Origin: Burkholderiaceae bacterium
Lineage (GTDB): Bacteria; Pseudomonadota; Gammaproteobacteria; Burkholderiales; Burkholderiaceae
DNA: 10,035 bases
Direction: 5' to 3'
Assembly: GCA_021166835.1 (NCBI GenBank)
Contig: JAJPEN010000049.1
Coordinates: forward strand, 1-10,035
The notes beneath the pieces were generated by a model. That model did not search any database, was not told the origin of the DNA, and saw nothing but the letters and a program-made list of their open reading frames with translations. Positions 1 to 6,642 of the stretch are shown in pieces. Position 1 is the first letter of the stretch, and every line of letters begins with the position of its first letter. The position numbers and the translations under genes were made by a program.

Positions 1-932
1 TCGGCATAGACGTTGCGCGCGAAGAGAGCACCAAACAGGTCGACCACGCGCCGCGGCTCGGCGAGAGACTTCCTCAGCCGGTCCAGGCCGCGCTGGTGGC
101 CGTGCTCGAGCGAACGCAGCCGCGAGTGCAGGCCGGTGAACGGTTCGTTGTGCGACGGCAGCACGAGCACGTCGTCGGGCACGGTGCGCTCGAAGTGCGC
201 TAGCGAATCGAACCAGTCGCCGAGCGGGTCCGCGTCGGGCTCGGTGGGGAACACCGAGACGTTCGACGAGATGCGCGGCAATACCTGGTCGCCGGAGATC
301 AGCAGCCGCAGCGTCGGGCAGTACAGGCTGGCGTGCTCGGGCGAATGCCCACTGCCGACGATGACGATCCATTCGTGATCGCCGATCGCCAGGCGCTCGC
401 CGTCGACGATGCGCCGATAGCTGTCGGGCAGCCGGTAGACGGCCTTGCCGAAGCCGCCGAAGCGGGCCCGGTACTGGTCGATGGCGTCGTCGTCCCAGCC
501 GGCCCGCCGATAGAACTCGACGCCTTCGAGCGGCGCCTCGCGGCCGGTGTCGGCGACGAGCACGCGGCAGGTGAGGTATTCGAGCCGCGTCATCCACAGC
601 CGGCAGTCGAAGCGGCGTGTCAGCCATCCGGCCATGCCGATGTGGTCGGGGTGCATGTGCGTGCCGAATACGCGCGTGATCGGCCGTTGCCCGAGCGGTC
701 CGGCGATCGCCTCCGACCAGGCGGCGGCCGTCTCCGGGCTCTGCAGCCCGGTGTCGACCGCGGCCCAGCCCGCGCCATCGGCGATAGCCCAGGTATTGAT
801 GTGCGACAGCGGCGGCGGAAGCGGCTTGCGCATCCACAGCAGGCCGGGGGTCACCTCGACCGCCGATCCGTGCACGGGCGCGGCCGCGAAGGGGTAGGCC
901 GGCACGTCCGGCTGCTTTTCGGCGGTTTTCAT
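1..932 (-). CDS. MBL-fold metallo-hydrolase (partial, C-terminus beyond window)
   Basis: The reading frame opens at ATG (930-932) and stays open to the left edge, giving 310 residues with no stop, so the C-terminus is missing. The metallo-beta-lactamase zinc-site motifs are all visible: THMHPDH (H92, H94, D96, H97), SGHSPEH (H196), SGDQ (D215) and PSHNEP (H261). Both metal sites should therefore be occupied, as in glyoxalase II-like hydrolases. No signal peptide is apparent, so it is probably cytoplasmic. The substrate cannot be read from the sequence; thioester or lactone hydrolysis would be typical of the superfamily. Its ATG overlaps the TGA of the upstream D-amino-acid dehydrogenase gene as ATGA, which implies translational coupling and a shared transcript. 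Family assignment is secure; function is open. Confidence 0.9.
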   Translation of the reverse strand, partial: MKTAEKQPDVPAYPFAAAPVHGSAVEVTPGLLWMRKPLPPPLSHINTWAIADGAGWAAVDTGLQSPETAAAWSEAIAGPLGQRPITRVFGTHMHPDHIGMAGWLTRRFDCRLWMTRLEYLTCRVLVADTGREAPLEGVEFYRRAGWDDDAIDQYRARFGGFGKAVYRLPDSYRRIVDGERLAIGDHEWIVIVGSGHSPEHASLYCPTLRLLISGDQVLPRISSNVSVFPTEPDADPLGDWFDSLAHFERTVPDDVLVLPSHNEPFTGLHSRLRSLEHGHQRGLDRLRKSLAEPRRVVDLFGALFARNVYA

Positions 933-2233
933 CGCGGAATCGTCTCGGGAACGGCGGTCGTCCTGCCGGGGGGCGTGGCCGGACCGCAGAAGGCGTAGTC
1001 GACATCCGGCTGGCGGCCCGCCATCAGGTCGGCCAGCGCCTTCGCCGAGCCGCAGGCGAGCGTCCAGCCCAGCGTTCCGTGTCCGGTGTTCAAGAAAAGG
1101 TTGGGCACGCGCGTGCCGCCCACGTAGGGAAGGTTCGACGGCGTGGACGGCCGCAGCCCCGACCAGAACGTGGCGGCCGTGGTGTCGCCGGCACCGGGCA
1201 TCAGCTGTTCGATGCGGCGCAGGATGGCGCGGCAGCGGTTCAGGTCGAGCACGCGGCCGTAGCCGGCCAGCTCGGCGGTGCCGGCGATGCGCAGGCGATC
1301 GCCGAGCCGCGAGAAGACGAGCTTGCGCTCGTCGTCGGTGAGCGACACCTGGTAGGCGCGCGCCGCGTCGCGCACGGGCATCGTCACCGAATAGCCCTTG
1401 GCCGGGTAGACGGCGAGCCGGATGCCGATCGGCGCGGCGAGCAGCGGGCTGAAGCTGCCCGCCGCGAGCACGTAGCGCTGCGCGCGGATCGTCTCGTAGC
1501 CGCCCTCGGGGGAGATCGCCTCGACGTGCTCGATGCGTCCGCCGCTCGTGCGCAGGGCGGTCACCTGATGGCCCATGCGGAACTCGACGCCGGCCGCACG
1601 GCACAGACGCGCGAGCTGCACGGTGAAGGCGTGCGCGTCGCCCGACTCGTCGGCCGGCGTGAAGGTGGCGCCCACCAGCAGCGAGCGCGCGCTGCGCAGC
1701 GCCGGCTCGATCGCGATCGCCTCGTCCACCGAAACGATGCTGCGTTCGCAGCCGAACTCGCGCATCAGCCGCGCCGGCTCGTGCGCCGCTTCGAACTCGC
1801 GCGCGTCGGTGTAGAAATGCAGGATGCCGCGCAGTTGCTCGTCGTAGGAGATGCCGGTGTCGGTGCGCAGCAGCTGCAGCACCTTGCGGCTGTAGGTGCC
1901 GAGCCGCACCAGTTCGCCGATGTTGTGCTGCGTGCGCTCGTTCGTGCACTCGCGAGCGAAACGGGCGAGCCACAGCCACTGCCGGGGATCGGCGCGCAGG
2001 CGCAGGCGCAGCGGCGCATCGGCGCGCAGCAGCCAGCGGGCCGCCCGCTGAAGCGCCTTCGGGTTCGCCCACGGCTCGGCATGGCTCACCGAGATCTGCC
2101 CGCCGTTGGCGAAGCTCGTCTCGGAGGCCGGCTCCTGGCCGCGGTCGACCACGACGACCTCGAAGCCCTGGCGGCTGAGGAACCAGGCGGTGGTGACGCC
2201 GACGACGCCGGCGCCGACGACGAGGACTTTCAT
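929..2233 (-). CDS. dadA: D-amino-acid dehydrogenase, FAD-dependent (DadA type)
   Basis: This 434-residue protein is close to the usual length of DadA. It begins with a dinucleotide-binding fold: GAGVVG at residues 7-12 and an acidic end of the second strand at D30. Near the C-terminus, about residues 382-396, it carries the family block NTGHGTLGWT...CGS. DadA oxidatively deaminates D-amino acids to 2-oxo acids and ammonia and passes electrons through FAD to the membrane quinone pool, supporting D-alanine and other D-amino acid catabolism. Related FAD amine oxidases (glycine oxidase, sarcosine oxidase beta) share the fold, but the C-terminal block favours DadA. The gene starts 43 bases after the carbonic anhydrase stop and its TGA overlaps the ATG of the next gene. 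No strong Shine-Dalgarno is visible before the ATG. No alanine racemase (dadX) lies next to it, so the exact substrate range is uncertain. Confidence 0.88.
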   Translation of the reverse strand: MKVLVVGAGVVGVTTAWFLSRQGFEVVVVDRGQEPASETSFANGGQISVSHAEPWANPKALQRAARWLLRADAPLRLRLRADPRQWLWLARFARECTNERTQHNIGELVRLGTYSRKVLQLLRTDTGISYDEQLRGILHFYTDAREFEAAHEPARLMREFGCERSIVSVDEAIAIEPALRSARSLLVGATFTPADESGDAHAFTVQLARLCRAAGVEFRMGHQVTALRTSGGRIEHVEAISPEGGYETIRAQRYVLAAGSFSPLLAAPIGIRLAVYPAKGYSVTMPVRDAARAYQVSLTDDERKLVFSRLGDRLRIAGTAELAGYGRVLDLNRCRAILRRIEQLMPGAGDTTAATFWSGLRPSTPSNLPYVGGTRVPNLFLNTGHGTLGWTLACGSAKALADLMAGRQPDVDYAFCGPATPPGRTTAVPETIPR

Positions 2234-2276
2234 CCGGTTGCGGTGCGCGTCCGAGCCAGGCTCCGCGCGACGCGCC

Positions 2277-2924
2277 TCACTGCTGCAGCGCCTGCAGCGC
2301 GGCCGCGTATCGCTCGTTGCATTCGTCGAGGTTCTGCGCGGTGACGCCCAGATCGCGCAGCAGCCCGTCGCGCAGGCTGTAGATCCAGCCGTGCAGCGAG
2401 AGCTGCTGGCCGCGCTCCCAGGCGTCGCGCACGATCGTCGTGTGCGAGACGTTGCGTACCTGCTCGACGACGTTCAGTTCGCACAGGCGGTCGGCGCGTT
2501 CGCCGTCGTGCGCCAGCGGCCGGATACGCGCTTCGTGTCGCTCGGCGACGTCGCGCACGTGCCCGAGCCAGTTGTCGGACAGGCCGATGCGCTGCTGGAA
2601 GAGCGCGGCGCGCACGCCGCTGCAGCCGTAATGGCCGACCACCATCACGTGCTCGACCTGCAGCACGTCGATGCCGAACTGCAGCGCCGACAGGCAGTTC
2701 AGGTCGGTGTGCACGACGACATTGGCGACGTTGCGATGAACGAACACCTCGCCCGGCGGCAGTCCGATGATCTCGTTGGCCGGCACGCGGCTGTCGGAGC
2801 AGCCGATCCACAGGTACTTCGGGCTCTGCTGCTGCGAAAGGCGCTGGAAGAACGAGGGGTCGGACGCGCGGATGCGCTCGGACCACTCGCGGTTGTTCTG
2901 GAACAGCGGCTGGAGTACTCGCAT
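2277..2924 (-). CDS. can: Beta-class carbonic anhydrase (Can type)
   Basis: The 215-residue protein interconverts CO2 and bicarbonate, supplying bicarbonate to carboxylases. The zinc ligands are clear: C42 and D44 with R46 in CSDSR, then H98 and C101 in HYGC. The D44-R46 pair is the catalytic dyad of beta carbonic anhydrases, and the length fits the E. coli Can group. The frame is open further upstream, but the ATG at 2922-2924 is chosen because the N-terminus beginning MRVLQPLFQNN matches the family and the extra upstream residues would run into the divergent nnrU gene. Only a weak GGAT sits near this ATG. The gene heads the minus-strand group with dadA and the MBL hydrolase. Confidence 0.93.
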   Translation of the reverse strand: MRVLQPLFQNNREWSERIRASDPSFFQRLSQQQSPKYLWIGCSDSRVPANEIIGLPPGEVFVHRNVANVVVHTDLNCLSALQFGIDVLQVEHVMVVGHYGCSGVRAALFQQRIGLSDNWLGHVRDVAERHEARIRPLAHDGERADRLCELNVVEQVRNVSHTTIVRDAWERGQQLSLHGWIYSLRDGLLRDLGVTAQNLDECNERYAAALQALQQ

Positions 2925-3006
2925 CGCGCCATTATCCGATGATTCGCGACGCCCTGCCGGCGCATCGGGTAGCCTTCCGCCAGCGCAGGCTTGCCCGGAG
3001 AAGACC
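2925..3006. promoter_or_regulatory. Divergent intergenic region between carbonic anhydrase and nnrU
   Basis: This 82-base gap must hold the promoters of both divergent genes. On the minus strand GATAAT (2931-2936) is a five-of-six match to a -10 box, but no convincing -35 is seen and it lies only 6 bases from the carbonic anhydrase ATG, so it would give an almost leaderless message. On the plus strand GGAGA (2997-3001) is a good Shine-Dalgarno for nnrU. Promoter placement is tentative. Confidence 0.3.
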
Positions 3007-3585
3007 ATGATCGTTCTCGTCGTGGGGTTGCTGTTGTTCCTCGGCCCGCATTCGTTGCGCCTGGTCGCCGACGACTGGCGCAGCCGGCGCATCGCGTCGA
3101 TGGGCGAGGGCCGCTGGAAAGGCCTGTTCTCGCTGGTCTCGATCGTGGGCCTGGCGCTGATCGTCTGGGGCTACGGGCTCGCGCGCGCGAGCCAGGGCGC
3201 GCCGCTGTGGGCGCCGCCGGTCTGGACGCGGCATCTGGCCTCGCCGCTGACGCTGATCTCCTTCGTGCTGATCGTCGCCGCCTACGTTCCGCGCAGCCGG
3301 CTGCGTGCGCTGATCGGCCATCCGATGCTGCTCGGCGTCGCGTTGTGGGCGCTGGCGCATCTGCTCGCCAACGGCGGCGTCGCCGATCTCGTGCTGTTCG
3401 GCGCCTTCCTCGCCTGGGCTGCGGTCGACTTCGTCGCATCGCGCCGGCGCGACCGGGCCGCGGGCGTGCAGCGCCGCGGCGTCTGGGGCAACGACCTGAC
3501 GTCGGTGGTGGTCGGCACCGTGGCCTGGTACGTGTTCGCGATGTACCTGCACGGGCCGCTGATCGGCGTGCGGCCCTTCGGCTGA
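3007..3585 (+). CDS. NnrU family integral membrane protein
   Basis: This 192-residue, strongly hydrophobic protein has about six probable membrane segments, near residues 1-16, 40-58, 80-94, 104-121, 124-143 and 165-182. It resembles the NnrU family: an N-terminal LFLGPHSLR-like segment with H15, the GxGRWKGLxSLVS block at about residues 33-46, and conserved-looking histidines H105 and H118. NnrU was first linked to expression of nitrite and nitric oxide reduction in Rhodobacter and is homologous to plant zeta-carotene isomerase Z-ISO, a haem-containing membrane protein. Whether this copy has either activity cannot be told here; no denitrification or carotenoid gene is in the window. The start is supported by GGAGA six bases upstream. 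It is divergent from carbonic anhydrase and convergent with the rubredoxin reductase gene. Confidence 0.85.
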   Translation: MIVLVVGLLLFLGPHSLRLVADDWRSRRIASMGEGRWKGLFSLVSIVGLALIVWGYGLARASQGAPLWAPPVWTRHLASPLTLISFVLIVAAYVPRSRLRALIGHPMLLGVALWALAHLLANGGVADLVLFGAFLAWAAVDFVASRRRDRAAGVQRRGVWGNDLTSVVVGTVAWYVFAMYLHGPLIGVRPFG

Positions 3586-3592
3586 GAGCGAC

Positions 3593-3619
3593 GACCGGCG
3601 CGGCGCCCGCCGCGCGGTC
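3593..3619. terminator. GC-rich hairpin between convergent genes
   Basis: In the 52-base gap between the ends of nnrU and the rubredoxin reductase gene, an inverted repeat of about 12 pairs with one bulged G is formed by 3593-3605 and 3608-3619. The arms begin GACCG and end CGGTC, and the apex is tight. There is no T-tract on either strand. It could terminate or protect both convergent transcripts, but a U-less hairpin is only suggestive. Confidence 0.45.
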
Positions 3620-3637
3620 GAGCGGGTCGCCGCTTCG

Positions 3638-4795
3638 TCAGTCGAGGACGGCCGGCAGGCGCCGGCTGAGCGCCTGCCGCGCCGCCGGCGTTCCGCCGAG
3701 CAGCGCGAAGCCGAGCAGCGTTCCCTGCGCGTCGATGAACGAAGCCTCGAGACTGCCGTCGGCGCCGGTGGCGCATTCCCATGCGCCGCTCGCGTCGGGC
3801 GGCGGCGGGGCGACCGTCAACGGCGCGGCGGGCGTCTTCACGACGACCGGCATCGCCGGATAGCGCAGCCGCGTTTCCTCGCCGCACAGCGTGCGCGCCA
3901 GCGCGCGCGCCGCGTGCATCAGCGGCATCACGAAAGGCAGCACCAGTCCGTCGACTTCGGCGCAGTCGCCGACGGCGTAGATCGCCGGGTCGCTCGTGCG
4001 CAGCAGCCGGTCGACCGCGATTCCGCGGTTCGTCCGCAGCCCGGCGGCGGCGGCAAGCGCCGTTCGCGGCCGCAGCCCGATCGCCGACAGCACGACGTCG
4101 GTGGCTACCGACGTGTCGCCGGTGAGCCGCACGCGGTATCCGCCGCCCGCGCGACGCGCGATCGACGTTGCGGTCGCGCCGAGCCGCAGTTCGATGCCGG
4201 CCTCGCGCAGGCGCTGCGCGAAAGCGTCGCCCACCGTCTGCGGCACCAGTCGTCCCAGCGGCCAGGCCGCCGGCTCGACGACCCGCACCTTTCGTCCCGA
4301 CAGCCGCAGATCGTTGGCGAACTCGCAGCCGATCAGGCCTGCGCCGAGGAGGGTGACGTCGGCGGCCGCTTCGATCGCGTCGCGAAAGCGTGCGTAGTCG
4401 GCGAGGTCGTTCACCGTCAGCACGTCGCCGGCGCCGTCGCCTTCCAGCGGAACGCGGATCGGATCGGCGCCGAGCGCGAGCACCAGCGCGCGGTACGCGA
4501 TCCGTTCGCCGCTCGCCAGGCGCAGCGCGCGGGCCGCGGGGTCGATGGCCTCGATTTGCTGCCCGGCAAGCACCGTCGCGCCGAACTGCGCCGCGGCGCC
4601 GGCCGCGTCGGCCGTCGCCAGCGTCGCCGCCGTGCGACCGGCGGCGAGCGCGTTCGACAGCATCGGCTTCGAGTAGACGGCGCCGTCGTCGCGCGTGACG
4701 ACGACGATCGGCGCCGAAGCGTCGAGTCGGCGCAGCTCGCGCACCAGCGTGTAGCCCGCCAGCCCGCTGCCGGCGACGACGATCGGATCGCTCAT
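3638..4795 (-). CDS. rubB: Rubredoxin-NAD(+) reductase, FAD-dependent
   Basis: The 385-residue flavoprotein takes electrons from NAD(P)H and passes them to rubredoxin. Motifs in order are the FAD-binding GSGLAG (G9-G14), a YSKPML segment (residues 41-46), the NAD-binding GAGLIGCEFAND (residues 151-162), and the second FAD motif IYAVGDCAEVDG (residues 272-283). Length and motif wording resemble the Pseudomonas rubredoxin reductases RubB and AlkT as I recall them, including the VKTPAAPL-like stretch in the C-terminal third. The gene lies seven bases downstream of a rubredoxin gene, its expected partner, and in the same orientation as rubrerythrin, a likely final acceptor. The start ATG follows the rubredoxin stop closely with no clear ribosome site of its own, suggesting coupling. 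Confidence 0.92.
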   Translation of the reverse strand: MSDPIVVAGSGLAGYTLVRELRRLDASAPIVVVTRDDGAVYSKPMLSNALAAGRTAATLATADAAGAAAQFGATVLAGQQIEAIDPAARALRLASGERIAYRALVLALGADPIRVPLEGDGAGDVLTVNDLADYARFRDAIEAAADVTLLGAGLIGCEFANDLRLSGRKVRVVEPAAWPLGRLVPQTVGDAFAQRLREAGIELRLGATATSIARRAGGGYRVRLTGDTSVATDVVLSAIGLRPRTALAAAAGLRTNRGIAVDRLLRTSDPAIYAVGDCAEVDGLVLPFVMPLMHAARALARTLCGEETRLRYPAMPVVVKTPAAPLTVAPPPPDASGAWECATGADGSLEASFIDAQGTLLGFALLGGTPAARQALSRRLPAVLD

Positions 4796-4802
4796 CGCAG
4801 GC

Positions 4803-4973
4803 TCAGGCGACGATCTCGATCATCTCGAAATCGGCTTTCGCCACCCCGCAGTCGGGGCAGGACCAGTCGTCGGGGATGTCTTCCCAACGAGTCCCGGCCG
4901 CGATTCCGTCCTCGGGCAGTCCGTCGGCTTCGTTGTAGACGAAACCGCAGACGATGCATTGCCAGCTCTTCAT
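4803..4973 (-). CDS. rubA: Rubredoxin
   Basis: This 56-residue protein is a complete small rubredoxin, an Fe(Cys)4 one-electron carrier in the cytoplasm. The four iron ligands are C6 and C9 in CIVCG and C39 and C42 in CPDCG. Between them lies the usual acidic, aromatic core ([20 protein letters not shown]). Translation begins at ATG 4971-4973, with GGGAGA about six bases upstream on the coding strand. It is followed within seven bases by its reductase and preceded, 95 bases upstream, by a rubrerythrin that has no rubredoxin domain of its own. The likely role is to ferry electrons from the reductase to rubrerythrin; alkane hydroxylase, the partner of some rubredoxins, is not seen here. Confidence 0.96.
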   Translation of the reverse strand: MKSWQCIVCGFVYNEADGLPEDGIAAGTRWEDIPDDWSCPDCGVAKADFEMIEIVA

Positions 4974-5024
4974 TGCGTTCTCCCTTGCCTGTGTAGCGTA
5001 TCGGTCGGTGTGTCGTTGGATGCG

Positions 5025-5040
5025 CGCCGCCCGGGCGGCG
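5025..5040. repeat. Perfect 16-base palindrome between rubrerythrin and rubredoxin genes
   Basis: CGCCGCCC is followed directly by GGGCGGCG. As RNA it would fold as a six-pair stem with a CCGG loop. It lies in the 95-base gap between the two genes. There is no U-tract after it in the direction of transcription, so it may be an RNA-stability or attenuation element rather than a terminator, or it may simply reflect high GC content. Confidence 0.35.
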
Positions 5041-5068
5041 TTTCCGCGGCGGGCGGCGCCGTTTCGGT

Positions 5069-5569
5069 TCAGGCGGCTTCGGTCGCCTTCGCTCGCGCCG
5101 CGGCGTTCACGCGCTCGAGCACTTCGCGATAGGCGTTCGCGTGCTTCTCCTCGACCTTCGTCAGCGCCGCGAAGCGCTTGGCCGCCTTCTCGAGCATGGC
5201 GCGGAAGGCGTCGGCGTGCTCCTTCGATTCGGCGATCTGCTGGTCGAACTCGGCCACGGCCGCCTGGTTGCCTTCCTCGACCGCCAGGTGGCGGAACTTC
5301 GGGTACATCTCGCTGTACTCGTAGGTTTCGCCTTCGATCGCCAGTTCGAGCGCGCGCGCGGGCGTGAGCTTGCCGGCCGGGTACAGCAAGTCGAGGTGGC
5401 CGAAAGCATGCTGCACTTCCTGGTCGGCGGTGGCCTCGAAATGCCGTGCCGTTTCCTCGTCGCCGGCGGCGCGCGCCACGCGCGCGAAGTACCGGTACTT
5501 GATGTGCGCCATCGATTCGCCGGCGAAAGCCGCTTCGAGGTTCTGGATGGTGATCGACCTGCCGTTCAT
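5069..5569 (-). CDS. Rubrerythrin, diiron domain only (no rubredoxin domain)
   Basis: The 166-residue protein is a ferritin-like four-helix-bundle diiron protein. Rubrerythrins reduce hydrogen peroxide to water using electrons from rubredoxin. The expected diiron ligands can be picked out in order: E18 (FAGES), E51 and H54 (EVQH), E81 and E84 ([10 protein letters not shown]), then E114 and H118 (ESKEH). The usual C-terminal rubredoxin domain is absent: there is no CxxC, and the protein ends in a charged, alanine-rich tail. A separate rubredoxin is encoded next door. The start at ATG 5567-5569 is chosen because GGAGAA lies seven bases upstream and the N-terminus matches the family; the frame continues upstream, but only through the promoter region. 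The gene is divergent from oxyR, which suggests control by peroxide. Confidence 0.88.
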   Translation of the reverse strand: MNGRSITIQNLEAAFAGESMAHIKYRYFARVARAAGDEETARHFEATADQEVQHAFGHLDLLYPAGKLTPARALELAIEGETYEYSEMYPKFRHLAVEEGNQAAVAEFDQQIAESKEHADAFRAMLEKAAKRFAALTKVEEKHANAYREVLERVNAAARAKATEAA

Positions 5570-5621
5570 CTTCGTTCTCCGCTTCGGGTTGTAACGCGTG
5601 AACGAAGTGTCGGTCGGCGCG

Positions 5622-5627
5622 TATAAT
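5622..5627 (+). promoter_or_regulatory. -10 box for oxyR
   Basis: A perfect TATAAT lies 63 bases before the oxyR ATG. The best -35 at 17-base spacing is TGAACG (5599-5604), only a three-of-six match, as is common where an activator helps. Transcription would start near 5634, placing the downstream dyad (5654-5674) inside the transcribed leader, where bound regulator could repress. Confidence 0.5.
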
Positions 5628-5643
5628 CGATCCAACGAATTAT
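5623..5643. promoter_or_regulatory. LysR-type dyad 1 (ATAAT-N11-ATTAT)
   Basis: ATAAT (5623-5627) and ATTAT (5639-5643) form an inverted repeat with an 11-base spacer, fitting the T-N11-A pattern bound by LysR-family regulators. On the minus strand, AATAAT (5639-5644) within it is a five-of-six -10 candidate for the rubrerythrin gene. The region is much more AT-rich than the coding DNA around it. Binding by the adjacent OxyR is an inference. Confidence 0.45.
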
Positions 5644-5653
5644 TACTGTCATC

Positions 5654-5674
5654 TATATCGAGTTTCTCGATATA
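5654..5674. promoter_or_regulatory. LysR-type dyad 2, likely OxyR operator
   Basis: TATATCGAG (5654-5662) and CTCGATATA (5666-5674) are perfect inverted arms of nine bases around TTT, the longest perfect dyad in this gap, and contain TCGAG...CTCGA with T-N11-A geometry. Its centre is 31 bases, about three helical turns, from dyad 1. It covers the expected -35 zone of the rubrerythrin promoter, consistent with activation by contact with polymerase, and lies downstream of the oxyR -10, consistent with autorepression. A partly overlapping 15-mer (5642-5656) also matches 8 of 10 fixed positions of the E. coli ATAG-N7-CTAT OxyR element. Confidence 0.55.
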
Positions 5675-5690
5675 ACGAGAGTTCCCCTCG

Positions 5691-6608
5691 ATGTCCAATG
5701 CGCTGCCGTCGCTGCGCCAGCTGTCCTACCTCGTCGCGGTTGCCGAGCGGCTGAACTTCACGCAGGCTGCGCAGGACTGCTTCGTCACGCAGTCGACGCT
5801 CTCGTCGGGCCTGAAGGAGCTGGAGGCCGCGCTCGGCGCGCGCCTGGTCGAGCGCGACCGCCAGTCGGTGCGCATGACGCCGCTGGGCGAGAAGGTCGTC
5901 GAGCGCAGCCGCGCGCTGCTCGGCGCGGCGCGCGACCTGGTTGCGCTGGTGCGCGCTTCCGCTGCGCCGATGACCGGAATGGTGCGGCTGGGCGCCATCC
6001 CGACGATCGCGCCTTTCCTGCTGCCGGGGCTCGTGCGCCAGACGCGGGCGACGCACCCCGCGCTCAAGCTCGTGCTGCGCGAAGACCGCACGGCGACCCT
6101 GCTCGAGCGGCTGCGCGGCGGCGAACTGGATTTCGCGCTGATCGCGCTGCCCTACGACACGCAGGGGCTGCTCGTGCGCGAGCTTTTCGTCGAGGAGCTG
6201 TGGCTGATCAGCCCGATGCGCGACGACGGGCGCGACAGCTCGCGCCGCCCGAAGATCGCCAATCTCGACCCCGAGCGCCTGCTGCTGCTCGAGGAAGGGC
6301 ACTGCCTGCGCGAGCACACGATCGAGGCCTGCGGGCTGGCCGAGCGCGCGAACGCCTCGGGGATCGAGGCGACGAGCCTGGTCACGCTGGTGCAGATGGT
6401 CGAGTCGGGGCTCGGCGATGCGCTGTTGCCGCAGATGGCGATCGACTCCGGGTTCCTGTCGGGCGCGTCGGTGTTGCCGAAGCGTTTCGCGCCGCCGGTG
6501 CCCACCCGGCGCATCGCGCTCGCCGCGCGCACGAGCACGACGCGCATCGAGGAGTTCGAGTTCCTCGCCGAAGTTCTCGTCGGGCTTGCGCCTTGCATAC
6601 CGCACTGA
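5691..6608 (+). CDS. oxyR: OxyR-family LysR-type peroxide sensor and regulator
   Basis: The 305-residue protein is a LysR-type transcription factor. An N-terminal winged helix-turn-helix (about residues 6-65, LRQLSYLVAVAE...TQSTLSSGLKELE) is followed by a linker helix and a substrate-binding-like domain. C205 in EEGHCLR and C214 in EACGL are nine residues apart, the same spacing as the peroxide-sensing C199 and C208 of E. coli OxyR. H204 and T105 (GAIPT) match the histidine and threonine that line the peroxide pocket there. An EATSLVTLVQMV segment after the second cysteine is also OxyR-like. Peroxide should oxidise the pair to a disulfide and change DNA binding. It is divergent from rubrerythrin, its likely target, and may be co-transcribed with the small gene 34 bases downstream. 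No strong ribosome site precedes the ATG. Confidence 0.93.
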   Translation: MSNALPSLRQLSYLVAVAERLNFTQAAQDCFVTQSTLSSGLKELEAALGARLVERDRQSVRMTPLGEKVVERSRALLGAARDLVALVRASAAPMTGMVRLGAIPTIAPFLLPGLVRQTRATHPALKLVLREDRTATLLERLRGGELDFALIALPYDTQGLLVRELFVEELWLISPMRDDGRDSSRRPKIANLDPERLLLLEEGHCLREHTIEACGLAERANASGIEATSLVTLVQMVESGLGDALLPQMAIDSGFLSGASVLPKRFAPPVPTRRIALAARTSTTRIEEFEFLAEVLVGLAPCIPH

Positions 6609-6642
6609 CTCGGTCATTGTCGAAATCAGGAAAGGAAGCGCC

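Noticed and set aside
2925..2936. Leaderless carbonic anhydrase transcript from GATAAT at 2931-2936
   Set aside because: No supporting -35 is visible, and a near -10 hexamer by chance is not rare; kept only as a tentative note in the intergenic entry.
5069..5698. A longer rubrerythrin beginning 43 codons upstream (start near 5698)
   Set aside because: The extra residues run through the operator dyads and across the oxyR start, have no family likeness, and the inner ATG has a good GGAGAA ribosome site.
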